A stretch of 64,000 nt of DNA from Hypholoma sublateritium FD-334 SS-4 (Eukaryota > Basidiomycota > Agaricomycetes > Agaricales > Strophariaceae), in the NCBI GenBank assembly GCA_000827495.1, contig KN817535.1:361631-425630 (forward strand). The letters are read 5' to 3'. Under the pieces are notes generated by a model. It worked only from the letters and a program-made list of their open reading frames with translations. It was not told the origin of the DNA and did no database searches. The position numbers and the translations under genes were made by a program. Positions 11,265 to 22,373 of the stretch are shown here, piece by piece (positions within the stretch are counted from its first letter, which is position 1; every line of letters starts with the position of its first letter).

Positions 11265-11895
11265 CATTTATCGATAAATTATTTCTAGATCATATACCGG
11301 GAAAGCGCGTCGGCGCCGCCACGCCCGCGCACCACCACGCCCGACGAACGCAAGCCCTGCCCAGCCGAACGAGCGAAACGCAGCGCACGCGCATACACTC
11401 AACGGCGCGCCCGCTACGCCCCATCTCCAAGCCCTCTAAACCTTCCCCCCCATCCCCCAGCACACCGCGCATCCACGCAGCACGCACACGCCGTCCGGCA
11501 CGCACCCGCGCGGCCCGCCTCCACGTGCGGTACATCCCCGCGCGTGGGCTGCTGAACCAACACGCTGCGCACCGCCACGGACGCCTGCCGCACGCCGCAC
11601 GCCGCCCCGGGACGCGTCCAGCGGCGCCGCAGCAGCAGCGCTCCCCGTGAAGTGCGCTCCGCGCCACCGATCAGGGACGCGCGGCGCCGACGGCGTGCGT
11701 GCCTCCGCCGAGAGCGGCCCTCACAGTGAAGGGTCTATGGGGGCATGTGCGCAGTCGGGCGGATCCAGAGGGCGGATGCGCGCGCCCACCGTGCAAGGTG
11801 CAAGGAGGAGGAGGGGACCAGCGGGTGACCAACAGCCAAGGACAGTCCGCTAGAGGAGCGCCGGCACTAGCTTCGAGAAGAAGCCATTAATGATA

Positions 11896-11980
11896 AACGC
11901 GCGTCTGGATGGACGCCGGAGGGCGGCAGGCATGCACAAGCACGGCGGTTGAACGCGCTCCCGAGGCCAGTGCTGGGGGC
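11896..11980 (+). repeat. 80-bp module, copy 4
   Basis: Core GCGCGTCTGGATGGACGCCG with the GGCGGCAGGCATGC block; it lies in the first unit of the 2.4-kb array. Confidence 0.65.
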
Positions 11981-12170
11981 GCACGCGTGCGTGCGACGTG
12001 GGGGGAGAACGGGGGTGGACACGCCGGCGCGGACCGTGCGAGGGGGATGGATGGACAGACGGGGGTGGTGTCCCCGTGCATAACAATGCGCGGCGCGGTG
12101 CCGTGGAGCGAGCGCCGAACGGGCAGACACGGCAGATACGCACCGGGGCACACGCTGGGGACCCTCGAAT

Positions 12171-12230
12171 GAACGCGCGTCTGGATGGACGCCGGAGGGC
12201 AGCGCTCTTCTGGCGCCAGCGCTGCGGACG
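12171..12230 (+). repeat. 80-bp module, copy 5 (truncated)
   Basis: Same core as copy 4, but the CATGCACGGCGTTGAAGC section is missing, so the two ends of the module are joined directly. Confidence 0.6.
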
Positions 12231-12692
12231 AAGCGTGCGCGCGTGCAACGTGCAGGGAGACGGGTATGGGCGCGAGGATGGACACGCAGGTGTGAATGAG
12301 GGGAGGAGAGGATGGATGAGCGAATGGTGCGGACTTGCAAATAACGACGAGCAGGGCGGCGCTGCGGAACACGCAGGCATGAGGGCGAACGGGCGGATAA
12401 GGCGCGTACACACCACTGCGCGGGGACGGCGTATAGCTGCGATGGGAGCTGCGATGTGTCATCGCACGACGGGGATGGATGATCAGACACGCACCAGGAC
12501 GTCACACGCGCTGCACAAATGGATGGCGGGCATGCGGATGGCTGCGATTAGCGGGCGGGATGCATCATCGGACGATAGGACACTGGCAGGGAGAATCGGC
12601 ACGACGGGACGGCCGGTCTGCACAGCGCAGCATACGGATCAGCGCAGGGGGAAACAGTACGCGAGGGCGAAGCACTGTGACGCGTGCATACA

Positions 12693-12796
12693 CCGCCGTC
12701 GGACGAGAACTGGCTCAGGCCCGCACGCGCAGGTGGCCAGGAAGTGTCAGATGCACCCACCGCAGCGCGGACATTAGGAGTAGCCAGGAACGGCGG
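12693..12796 (+). repeat. inverted-repeat module, copy B
   Basis: Outer arms CCGCCGT (12693-12699) and ACGGCGG (12790-12796) pair. The middle carries the AGGTGGCCAGGAAGTGTCAG and CGCAGCGCGGACAT blocks. Confidence 0.55.
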
Positions 12797-12954
12797 GGTC
12801 GACGGGGGCGTCTGGAATGGGCGAGGGGAGAGGATATGTGGAGGAAACGGTGACGTGGCCGCGGCGGATGGGCGGGACGATGCATCACGATGAGGCGGCC
12901 GGCCTACACAGCGCGGCACCGCAACAGCGGCGCGCTGTGACCCACGCATACATA

Positions 12955-13052
12955 CCGCCGTCAATTAGAGGTCGACGACAGGTCCGCGCACGCAGGTGGA
13001 CAGGACGCAGAAGCACCCGCTGCAGCGCGGACATAGTGTCCAGGGACGGCGG
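12955..13052 (+). repeat. inverted-repeat module, copy C
   Basis: Outer arms CCGCCGTC and GACGGCGG pair. Inner arms GTCCGCGC (12982-12989) and GCGCGGAC (13025-13032) are perfectly complementary. Confidence 0.65.
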
Positions 13053-14408
13053 GGTGAGCGGGGCGTAGCAGCGGCAGGGGTCTGGGTTGGAGGAGGGGTA
13101 GCGAATGGCCCGGTCTCTATACGACGGTGTCGGCAGACGAAACGGGAAGACACAGACACAGTCGACGCATGAAGCACGTCGGGGCCGTGTGAAGAACCAG
13201 GGTAGCAGTCCCGATCCACTTCCCACGCAAAGCCCACCCCAGCGGGCCGCCCTCCGAATCGTTGCGACAGCGGGCCGTCCACTGTCACCTTTCCACGACG
13301 CACCTCGACGAGGCGTATGCGCCCGAAGTCGAACCGCCCTTATTCTCGATCGACGGCTAACAGGCAGCGCAAAGGATCGGACAAATTGGAATCAAGTAAA
13401 AACGACCCTCATCCGCAGTACTGTCCTACGATCCGCTGTGCGGCCCGGCCTTCATGAATTCCTCATGCATATAACAAAAATTACGCAGCGTCGTTACCGC
13501 ACACCAAGTGCATAAGCCCCGGCCTGTCACGAAGAACACTCATTCTCAAGATAGATAGCCCATCGACGCATAAGTCTGAACACAGCATTCGCTCTCCTAG
13601 ACGTCCTCCAGCCCGTCCTCGCCGCACAACTGAACCACCGCGCGTCGCATAAAAATTCTTCCTATTTAGTCGCACGCGGAGCCGGGATTCATATCTCGAT
13701 GTACACGTATGCGTAGGATATGCACGCGCCGGCCGTGGCACTGCCGACTGCATGCGCACTGCACGCACCCCCAAATGAACAGTGCGTCCATCAAACTCCA
13801 CATATGCATGCGCTCCACGAGCGCACGACAGCGCACTGTGCTGTTCCCGGCAGGACACCGAGATATCACCCGCCTGCGGCGCGGCGAACAGCGCGCGGGT
13901 CGTTTATTGAGATATCATTTTCAGATTTCTCACCGATGCAAGCGCAGCTGTTACCCCACGCCCGCGCCTCTACGTAGCATCAGGACGCCGTCCTGTGCGC
14001 CCTCCCGTGCGCCCTGATTCCCCGCGCGCTGCACTCCACCACCCGGACAGCACGCCGCTCACAGCCACGAACGCAGAACACCGACGGCGTGGGACCCCGA
14101 CAGCGCGCGGCTGCTGCGCGGGAAGATCGCGCCGCACGAGAACGAGCCTGGAGGCGCTGCGTCGACGTGCGTCCCCCCCCGCTTCTCTCTCTGCTTCGTC
14201 TCTTCCACGCCGTCCCCAAGCACGCTGTGCACATATGCACCATCCGCGCGCCTGCACCGCTGGCCCAACACGCCGCGCAGACCCACAACAGCGCAGCGCA
14301 GCCCCGCGCGACACCGCGCCTGACGCTGCGCCGACGCCATGCATCGCAGAACGCACGGGGGCGGCGCTCCGTCGGTTCGTCGGGCTTCGTAAATCAGATA
14401 GCTTTGCC

Positions 14409-14490
14409 AAACGCGCGTCTGGATGGATGCCGGCGGGCGGCAGGGATGCACATTCACGGCGTTGAAGCGAGCTTTCTGAGCCAGCGCGGG
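14409..14490 (+). repeat. 80-bp module, copy 6
   Basis: Core GCGCGTCTGGATGGATGCCG, then GGCGGCAGGGATGC and GGCGTTGAAGCGAGC. Confidence 0.65.
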
Positions 14491-14958
14491 GGACAGCGCG
14501 TGCGGCGTGCGACGGGCGCGGAGTTGTGGGCATGGGCGCGGGGGTGGACAAATAGGCGCAAATTGTGCGGGTGAGCATGTACGTATCGACGAGCGGGGCG
14601 GCGCTGTGGGACGAGCTGGAATGAGCGCGAATGGATGAATAAGGCACGTACGTACCAGGGGATGGCACACGCTGTGGATATCGCCTGCGCGGCGCGAGGG
14701 CGCATAGCTGCCATGAGAGGCGCCGATGAGCGGGCGGCTGCGATGCGTGCTGGGATGCATCATCGCACGACGGTGTCGGATAATCGCACACGCACCAGAA
14801 CACGACACGTGCCGCATGGATGGACGACGATGCGGATGGCCGCGATGGACGCAGCATCGTACATGGGACAGGGGGGAGCATCGCGGGAGGGCCGGCCGCA
14901 GTGCAGGATACGGGGGGACTGCACGCGAAAGCGACGCGTCGCGACGCATGCGTACATA

Positions 14959-15064
14959 CCGCCGTCCACAGAGCATTCTGTGCCAGGTCCGCGCGGAGAG
15001 GTGTCCAGGATGTGTCAGGAGCACTCGCTGCAGCGTGGACAGAAGGAGCAGCCTGGGACGGCGG
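14959..15064 (+). repeat. inverted-repeat module, copy D
   Basis: Outer arms CCGCCGTCC (14959-14967) and GGACGGCGG (15056-15064) are perfect. Inner arms GTCCGCGC and GCGTGGAC pair with one G-U. Confidence 0.65.
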
Positions 15065-15350
15065 CGTGGGTGGGGCGCAGCGGCAACGGGGGACTGGGAA
15101 TAGGCGCGGGGAGGGGAGGGAGGGGGGAGGCGTCACACACCATGAGGCGCCACGCGCCGCACACGCCCCCCGCACGGATGGATGATGCGGATGCGGTTGC
15201 GGATGGCGGCGATAAGAGGCTGGGATGCATCATCGTATGATCAGACAGGGGGGGGGCATCGCGATGTGAAGGCAGGCCTGCACAGCCAGGGGATCGGGTC
15301 AGCGTAAGGCGGAAGCGCACGAGACGGCGGAGTCCATGCATGCGTGCATA

Positions 15351-15444
15351 CCGCCGTCCACAACACCGAGAATTAGGAAGGTCCTCGCGCGCAGGTGGCC
15401 AGAACCACCCGCCGCAGCGCGAACGTAGTTTCCAGGGTGTCGGG
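15351..15444 (+). repeat. inverted-repeat module, copy E (right arm decayed)
   Basis: The left arm CCGCCGTCC is intact at 15351-15359 and the middle is recognisable (GCAGGTGGCCAGAACCACCC). The right arm has changed to a GGGTGTCGGGCG-like sequence. Confidence 0.5.
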
Positions 15445-16616
15445 CGTAGCAATGGCGCGGGGTCCGGAAAGGGGAGGGGAGGATGGGAGGATGGGGCCAC
15501 GCACCGATTGGGTTGCATCTCTATACGAAAGGTGTCAGCAGAAGGAACGCGAAGGACACAGACAGAGTCCACGCACAAAGGACGTCACAAGCAGCAGTCG
15601 TCTGAGACGACACAGGGACGATACGGCCCACCCCTGCGGGCCGTCTTCCGACTCGTGCCGAGGCAGCCTGGACCATCCCGCACGTAACACGAGCGCGCCG
15701 CGCGCAGCACCCGGCGCTTACAGCCACGGCCACATAGCGCCTCTCGCGCCGCACACCTCTCCCCGGACCCCGCCCGCGCAGCCGCTGCGCGGTGGGATCG
15801 TGCCGCACGCGAACGCGCCTGGGGGTGCATCTCTCGCCGCCTCACACACCCCGCGATCCACGCGCGTTCTAAAATAGGCCATATCCATACGCTCCGCTTG
15901 AAATCTGCGCTCGCACTCCCAGCGCACGTCCCTCGCTAAATAACGCGGCCACCGCGTGCCGCATCGTCCTTCGCAGAGCATCGAGGATTCGTGACGCCTC
16001 ATCTCGCACGCGCGCGCTGCGTTGTCCTCAGCAGTAAAACCGCCCTCCGCGGGGCGCAGCGCCTCCTCGCTTGCGCGCCGTCGCGCACTAATACATCGAC
16101 ACTCCCCACGCCTTGCTCCACGCGCCTGAAAATATTCCACTATTTATCACCAACGGAATTTCGTACGTGTAACGACCGCGCTACTGTCGATGTGCATGTA
16201 TTCAGCACGTCACAGTCGACGCGCTAGCGGACGGGCGGGGTATTATGTTCAAATATCGAAATATAATTTTAAGACTACACACCGAGAACAGGGCGGCTGC
16301 ACCGCCATGCCTGCGCACGACGCACGACCCGCGCAGCCCCTGTGCGCATCGCATGCTCAGCCGCAGATGATGCAGCGCGATATTCAGCGTACGCGCATAC
16401 ACGAAACGGCGCGCCCGCCGCGCTGCATCTCACTCCCGCAGTGAAGGCGGTGGGGTATGTAAGCAGGCGGGAGGGTGCGGGCGGTGGATACACCACGCGC
16501 GGCGCGAGGAGCGGTGCCCCGCGGGATGAAGAATAATACGGAAGAAGTCCAGCGGGCGCGCTAGTGCGATAGCAAAGCCCAACCAGCACTAGCTCCGCTA
16601 TGCCTTCAGCTTCCCT

Positions 16617-16700
16617 AAACGCGCGTCTGGATCGATGCCGGGGGGCGGCAGGCATGCATGCACATGCACGGCGTTTAAGCGAGGCCTCGGAGCCAGCGCT
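16617..16700 (+). repeat. 80-bp module, copy 7
   Basis: Core GCGCGTCTGGATCGATGCCG, preceded by the TGCCTTCAGCTTCCCTAAA block shared with copy 3. Confidence 0.65.
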
Positions 16701-17419
16701 CGTGAGGGGAGACAGCGGTCGACGCGAATTGTGCGAGGGGGCGATGGACGAGCGGACGGGCGTGGGCTCCAAGTGCACAACGACGAGCGGGGCGGCGCTG
16801 GGGACAGAGTAGGTGGACGCGCGTGGAAGTGCGCTCCCGGGACCGGCGGCGCGGACGCAGCGCACGCGCGTGGAAGGTGCGGGGGGCGTGCGCATGGAAG
16901 CGGGGGTGGACACGGAGGCGTGAATGAGGGGGGGACGCATGAACGGATGGGGGTGGCGTCCGCGTACATAATGAAGAGCGGGGCGGGGCGGGGCTGTGGA
17001 CATGAGCAGGGGGGGGTCGAACGGGCGGATGAGGCAGACACGCACTGGGACGCAGAGCTCCCGGGCCAGCGCTGTGGTGCGCCGTGCGTGGACATAGGGG
17101 TCTGGCGGGGCGAGTTGGACGAGCGAGGAATGGATGAACGCACGTATGGGAAAGCGACGCACATAACGGGAGGCTGCGGGGCACGATGGCTGCGATGAGG
17201 AGCCGGGATGCGTCATCGCACGACGGGGGTGGATGACTAGACACGCACCAGGAGACGACACACGTCGCACGGAATGCGGACGGTGGCGATAAGAGGCCAG
17301 GCTGCATCATCGTACGATGGGACAGGGGAGGGCCTGCCTACACAGTGACAAATGGGGGTCAGCGCAGGGGGGAACAGCAGGCGAGACGGCGGAGCGCAGT
17401 GACCCATGCATACAGGTAT

Positions 17420-17505
17420 AACCCAAACTCCGCGCGCACAGGTGTCCAGGACATGTCAGGAGCACCCGCTGCAGCGCGGACATTGACCCCAGGGACGGCC
17501 GGGTG
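17420..17505 (+). repeat. inverted-repeat module, copy F (left arm lost)
   Basis: The conserved middle (GGTGTCCAGGACATGTCAGG, then GCAGCGCGGACAT) and part of the right arm (AGGGACGG) are present. The left outer arm is replaced by unrelated sequence. Confidence 0.5.
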
Positions 17506-19276
17506 GGCGGGGTGTACAGCGGCGGGGGGTCTGGGGGGAAATGTGGAGGATGGGTTGCCACGCACCAAATTCCCGCAGTAGTCGGTGAAGGAGCGAGCAG
17601 CGAATGGGTTGGGTCTCTATACGACAGTGAAATGGGAAGACGGAAGACGCTGTTTAAATTTGATCGATGATCGATGTCCGTAGCGTCCGGCGAATCCCGG
17701 GCCACACTGCCCACGCACGCCGAGAACCACGTCAACCTGTGTTATAGGTAAACTCGATACCGCTGAAGATTGGACGCAACCCTTGCTCTCCCTCCAGTGC
17801 GTCCTCGCGGCATAACAGGACCACCGCGTGTCGCAGTGGATCTCCGCCTATCGCGTTCCACGCGTGCAGACCCAGTGCCCGCCGTCATCTTTCACAGAAT
17901 AAATTAACCACGTACATTATCTGGCGCCGATAAAAATATCCAACACGTCCTCGACGCTGACTCCAGCGCTCGCTCGCCCGTCATTCCGCCTTATAGAGTA
18001 CATCCTCCGCGTTTTCCTCGCCACATGAAATAACTCCACGCGTTTTGAATTTCGGTCAATCCATGCGTGGGGATCCCACTTGGTGCCATTTCCACTGTAT
18101 TCTGCGGGAAATTATCGAGCATACATGCAGCTCGTTATCGACGCATGGCTGCGTCCTCATGCCTCAGAAATTCCATCGTCCATTTGTGTCATCAAGATGC
18201 ACGCCGAGAAATGCTGGGGAACCTCGTGCCGTGGACCGAGCACAAGGAAAAGCGGAAAGTGTAGCAGCGTGTCCGATTCTCCATACGCATGGGCTCCCAC
18301 GAGCGCACGACACCGCTCTACGTAATTCCCGGCGCGACGCCGAGCTATCATACATCACCCACCGCCGGCGCCGTGAACAGGCGCACTAGCGGCCGGGCGC
18401 GTGCTACGTATCGAGGTGTCACGTTCAGACATCGAGATATCATTTTCAGATGCCCATACCAAAAAAATAACGCCATGCCCCACACCACGCAGGACACGCG
18501 CAGGCCCCGTGCGCGGATCGCATGCTCAGCCATAAAATTCAGCGTACGCGCATACACGAAACGGCACGCCCCCCCTCCATCTCGCCGCCGCGTTTCTTCC
18601 ACACCGTCTACGGGCGTGCCGCGCCTCCACGTAGGATGAGCACGCTGCGTGTCCTCGCGCATCCGCCCCACCGCGCGCAGCATCCGCGCACCCGGATCGC
18701 TCATCCACCACGCCGCTCACAGCCACGGACGCAGCGCGCTGCACACAGCGTCTGCGCGCCGCACGTCGCCCTCGCACACCAGCTAGCACACTGCACCTGC
18801 ACCGCGCGGGAATATACCACCGCACGAGAACGCTCCCGGAGGTACTGCGACGACGGCGCGCGTCTCCCGCTGCTTCTCTCTCGCTCTCGCTGCGCCATTC
18901 TTCCACAGGCAGCCCGTGAGCACACTGCGCATATATGCAGCATCCGCTCGCGCGCACCGCTCGCACAACACACCGCGCAGACCCACGAACGCGCAGGCGT
19001 AGCGCTCGCCCGAGACAAGGCCATGGGGCTGCGTCGCAGAGCGCACGAGGGCGGTGTTTCGTCTGTTCGTCGGACTGAGCGAGCGGCGCCGGCAACAGCA
19101 ACCTATGCAGTGCGCGACCGGATAGGGGCTTGTGCGCAGGCGGGCGGAGCCAAGACGGTGGATGCGCGCGGTGGGCGGCGGGCGGGCAGCACCCGTGGAC
19201 GGACCGCGAGAGGCGCAGGCACAGCGCGATAGCAGAAACCGAGAACAGCACTGGCTCCAAGCGACATTGGGCAACA

Positions 19277-19360
19277 CAAACGCACGTATGTGGATGGACA
19301 CCAGCGGGCATGCACGCACATGCACGGCGTTGAAGCGAACGCCCGGAGCCAGCGCTGGGG
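19277..19360 (+). repeat. 80-bp module, copy 8
   Basis: Subtype with GCACGTATGTGGATGGACAC, matching copy 2 at 7994. Confidence 0.6.
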
Positions 19361-20240
19361 ACAGAGCGTGTGCCGTGCGCGGTGCGGGGAGATGTGGGCA
19401 TGGGAGAGGGGGTGGACCCATAGGCGCGAATTGCGCAGGTGAACATGGGCATGTCGACGAACGGGGCGACGCTGTGGGACGAACGGGAATGAGGGCGAAT
19501 GGATGAATGAGGCACGTACGCACCAGGGGACACACGCTGCGGATATCGAGCTCTATTAGCAGCGGCCACTCCGAGGAATGATGAATCAATGAAGACGCAT
19601 GCGGGGATGACATTACGGATGTGCACTCTGTGTGGATGAAGGGTGGGGGCGCCTAGCAGCGGCAGGGTGGAAGAATGAGAGGGTGCAAGACGTGGTGGTG
19701 ACACACCAGTTTACATGTAGGACATGTTTGCTCTAAAAAAAAAAAAAGACCAGTTGGCGAAAGGTAGCAGGAAACGGTTAGGTTGGAATAAATTGGGAAG
19801 AAAGAAAGAAAGATAAGCGACAAGAGAGATGACAGCAGAATGTTTTCGGCGAGTCCCGAAGCACCACCCCACCACGCACAGACCAGCGGGCCGTCAGTCC
19901 GCCCCGCAGCGAACATACACTCTCACGTGCGCGATGCAATTCCCCCTTGCATCATGGCATTCCACCGCTGAGAAATCTATCTGTCATCTCTCAGTCGGCT
20001 GTCGGCGCGCACCTGTCTGCCAAGGTCTCGAAATGCACAAGAAATGCGTCTGAAAAATATCGCGCCACTCCGAGTGCCGCTTTGAAGCTCGAAGTCCAAT
20101 GCGCTGCTCAGCATTCATTAATCGTTAGAGATTCCTCGTCTATAGTTCTATTTAATGTAAATTTCTGTAGCGTCTCTAACACATACACGTACTGAGATTG
20201 AACTTCAAAAATGGGTGGTTACAAAAGTAACTTGCGCTCC

Positions 20241-20292
20241 TAACGTGCGCCTGCGATAAGTTAGCTGGTGCTAGCTTATCGCAGGCACGTTA
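20241..20292. repeat. long stem-loop (23-25 bp arms)
   Basis: The left arm is 20241-20265 and the right arm 20270-20292, with a TGGT loop. They are complementary apart from a 2-base bulge and one mismatch. The core is CTGCGATAAGTTAGC against GCTAGCTTATCGCAG. It is followed by further TAACGCACGTTA and GTTAACGTGCG segments to about 20395. A small non-autonomous element or the end of one is possible; no target duplication was found. Confidence 0.55.
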
Positions 20293-21872
20293 AAATGGAA
20301 TAAGTTAACGCACGTTATTCCTATACGCGGCACGCTACGCGTGTGTGGTGAAAGGTCGGCCTGGCTCGGCAGAGCGCCGTTAACGTGCGTGCCGATGCTG
20401 CCGCCATCACTAATACGCGGAAACGCCTAGGCGGTCCTCTGCATGTTGTGCTTACCTACCGTGTGATTTTGTACATTTTGTAGCTACCGGAATACAAGGA
20501 CGTAGATGAAATTGCAGTCTTACAGATCACCAAAGCTTTCATAAGTAACAAAGAGCGTGAGCGTGACTGGTCTACGAAAAATATTCCATGCACAATTCAA
20601 GTTCGAGTGCATTATCCTATTCACTTGTCGGATATATCTCTTCTACCTATAATATTTTTATGTCTGCTTTGAACGACTAGTGATGAAATCTATGCTTAAC
20701 ACCTGATTTTCCGGCGCCAACTTGCGAGATATGGAATAAAACAGACTGTACAAAAGGCGCACCGAAGGCCGACACTTCGAACTTGATGCAGTGTGATCTG
20801 CGTACCCATTGCGCACGACCGGAATAAATTAATATATTTATTGCTCGGCCAATAGTCTCATATATATATGAGATATAATATGACCTACCAAAGTACTGAA
20901 GACGGGTGATTGATGCCCAAATCAAATGAAAATCAAAGATTGGACGAATATTACGGCAGCTTGGGATACTGCTGAGTTGCTGCTGAGCATTATCCCGTAT
21001 TCAGAAAAGCTTCTTGATACAGAATATACACACTTCGCATTATACTATCCTAATTATACGCAAAATAGATAGCACAAGGTTGTGATATCCAGCTCGCTGT
21101 GCCAGTGCGCAAGTTAGCACGTTAGCACATTAGCACGCGTGAGAATAAATTAATCTGCACCGGCATCTCGGCTTTTGGAGGTTGGTTCTCCCTTCAATAG
21201 GCTGGGTATCCAAAAGAGGAAATGAGGGAGTTCAATCCCCGCGGCACGTAATCTTTTTTGTTTATTGTCATACAGTACCATTTCCTTGCTTTATCGATGT
21301 TCTGACTGTTGAGAGCCTGCGGAGTCACAGTCATGGTAAGGAATTACTCAGGCTGTAGAATATCTTCAAATATAATCATTACTACCATCCAGACCTTCAG
21401 CTTTGAAATTATGTTAAATTCCGCAAACACTGACAGGTTCAGTAAATTTTTGCACCACAGTATTCAACGCCATGTTAAAGTGGTAAGGAATATGCAAATC
21501 TACAAGTGCACATGTCTATCCCGAGTCTAAACTTTGTCCAACCTACCTGCATGCAATGTGCATATTCAGTTAAATACTTGCATCAAGATCCTAACTATAA
21601 TTTTGAGTATTTGTCTCAGAAACAGCTTAGTTTAATGCATGAAATTTTCCAAGCTTCATGGAATCAGGCTTTGTGGACTGCACACAATAATATCATTGCA
21701 TGATATACTAATATTACATGAGGTGAGTTGGAGACAGATTATTTACTTATCTTGTTGATTCAATATGATTTCAATGGCATAGAAAGTAAAATAGACAAGA
21801 ACTGAAGGTATTTATATTTTTTGACAGGTACAACAAGCAGTGAGTCTACGAGATGGGAGCCTAAGATGTGGT

Positions 21873-21948
21873 CATGGCAGATAACATGGCAGGTAACATG
21901 CGTGGGAAAGTGCACATGACCATGTTATCTGCCATGGCAGATAACATA
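21873..21948. repeat. palindrome cluster with a perfect 26-bp palindrome
   Basis: 21922-21947 is a perfect 26-base palindrome centred on CCATGG and flanked by ATGTTATCTG and CAGATAACAT. The same word, CATGGCAGATAACATGG, occurs at 21873-21889, giving a third half-copy. The function is unknown; it could be a protein-binding site or a cruciform-forming repeat. Confidence 0.6.
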
Positions 21949-22373
21949 CCCAGCTTATTGATGGGTAAGCCAGCAAGTTCGGCCAATAAGTAACTTTTTT
22001 CACCGTCTCAAAAATGGCAGTGCTTACACGGCGATCAGAGGAGTGCACTGATTAAGATAATTCTCTTAAGGGAGAATATTAATGCGCACACATACATTTA
22101 CAGAGACATGGCCGCAAGGTCTGTCGCAAGGAAGCTTACTTACGCCGAATAGCTATGTTCCACCTCACCGTTGAAGTAAAACTGTGGTTCGCTAGCTAGT
22201 AGCCGAATCGGAATAAGCCGTGGGTCTAGACCTCACGTGAAATGGGTACGCTCGCCCATGATCGTGATGTACATTATGTAATTGCTGTGTTCATGTGCTT
22301 CGACCACACCATTATCTCTTCCCCCATCGGACGTCACTCAGAAGTACTTGACCAAAGCACATTCCAATCCAAA

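Larger units (their letters stand above)
11265..20000 (+). repeat. tandem array of ~2.2-2.7 kb degenerate units
   Basis: AT islands with an ATTGAGATATCATTTTCAG-like core recur at 11265, 13902, 16247 and 18421. The 80-bp module recurs at 11896 (with an extra partial at 12171), 14409, 16617 and 19277. Both series give spacings of 2.2-2.7 kb. Within each unit the order is AT island, CATACAC block, 80-bp module, GATGCATCATCG block, inverted-repeat module, promoter-side anchor. The units differ by many substitutions and indels, so the array is old. Despite large open frames on both strands no gene is supported. Confidence 0.65.
20001..22370. other. AT-richer intergenic DNA before F-box gene 1
   Basis: No gene is seen. 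The longest ORFs (up to 82 aa) match nothing recognisable. The stretch contains the stem-loop at 20241-20292, three near-repeats of GTTAGCAC at about 21112-21137, and the palindrome cluster at 21873-21948. Base composition changes sharply from the GC-rich block to the left. Confidence 0.5.

Noticed and set aside
13970..15175. 401-residue minus-strand ORF
   Set aside because: It runs through several repeat modules, overlaps other long frames on both strands, and consists mostly of R, A, P, S and C. In GC-rich DNA stop codons are rare, so length alone is not evidence.
16275..17270. 331-residue minus-strand ORF
   Set aside because: Overlaps open frames on the same and opposite strands; no domain, and sister units carry frame-breaking indels.
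18526..19704. 392-residue minus-strand ORF
   Set aside because: Same composition artefact; it spans the 80-bp module and unit boundaries and is not conserved in frame in the other units.
21160..21256. Possible tRNA (GAGTTCAATCC followed by GCGGCAC and a T run)
   Set aside because: The T-arm stem does not pair, there is no convincing A box or anticodon arm, and the acceptor ends do not match.
22242..22373. Upstream in-frame ATG of F-box gene 1
   Set aside because: The added 44 residues have no match in paralogues, whereas the ATG at 22374 aligns with the gene 2 start.
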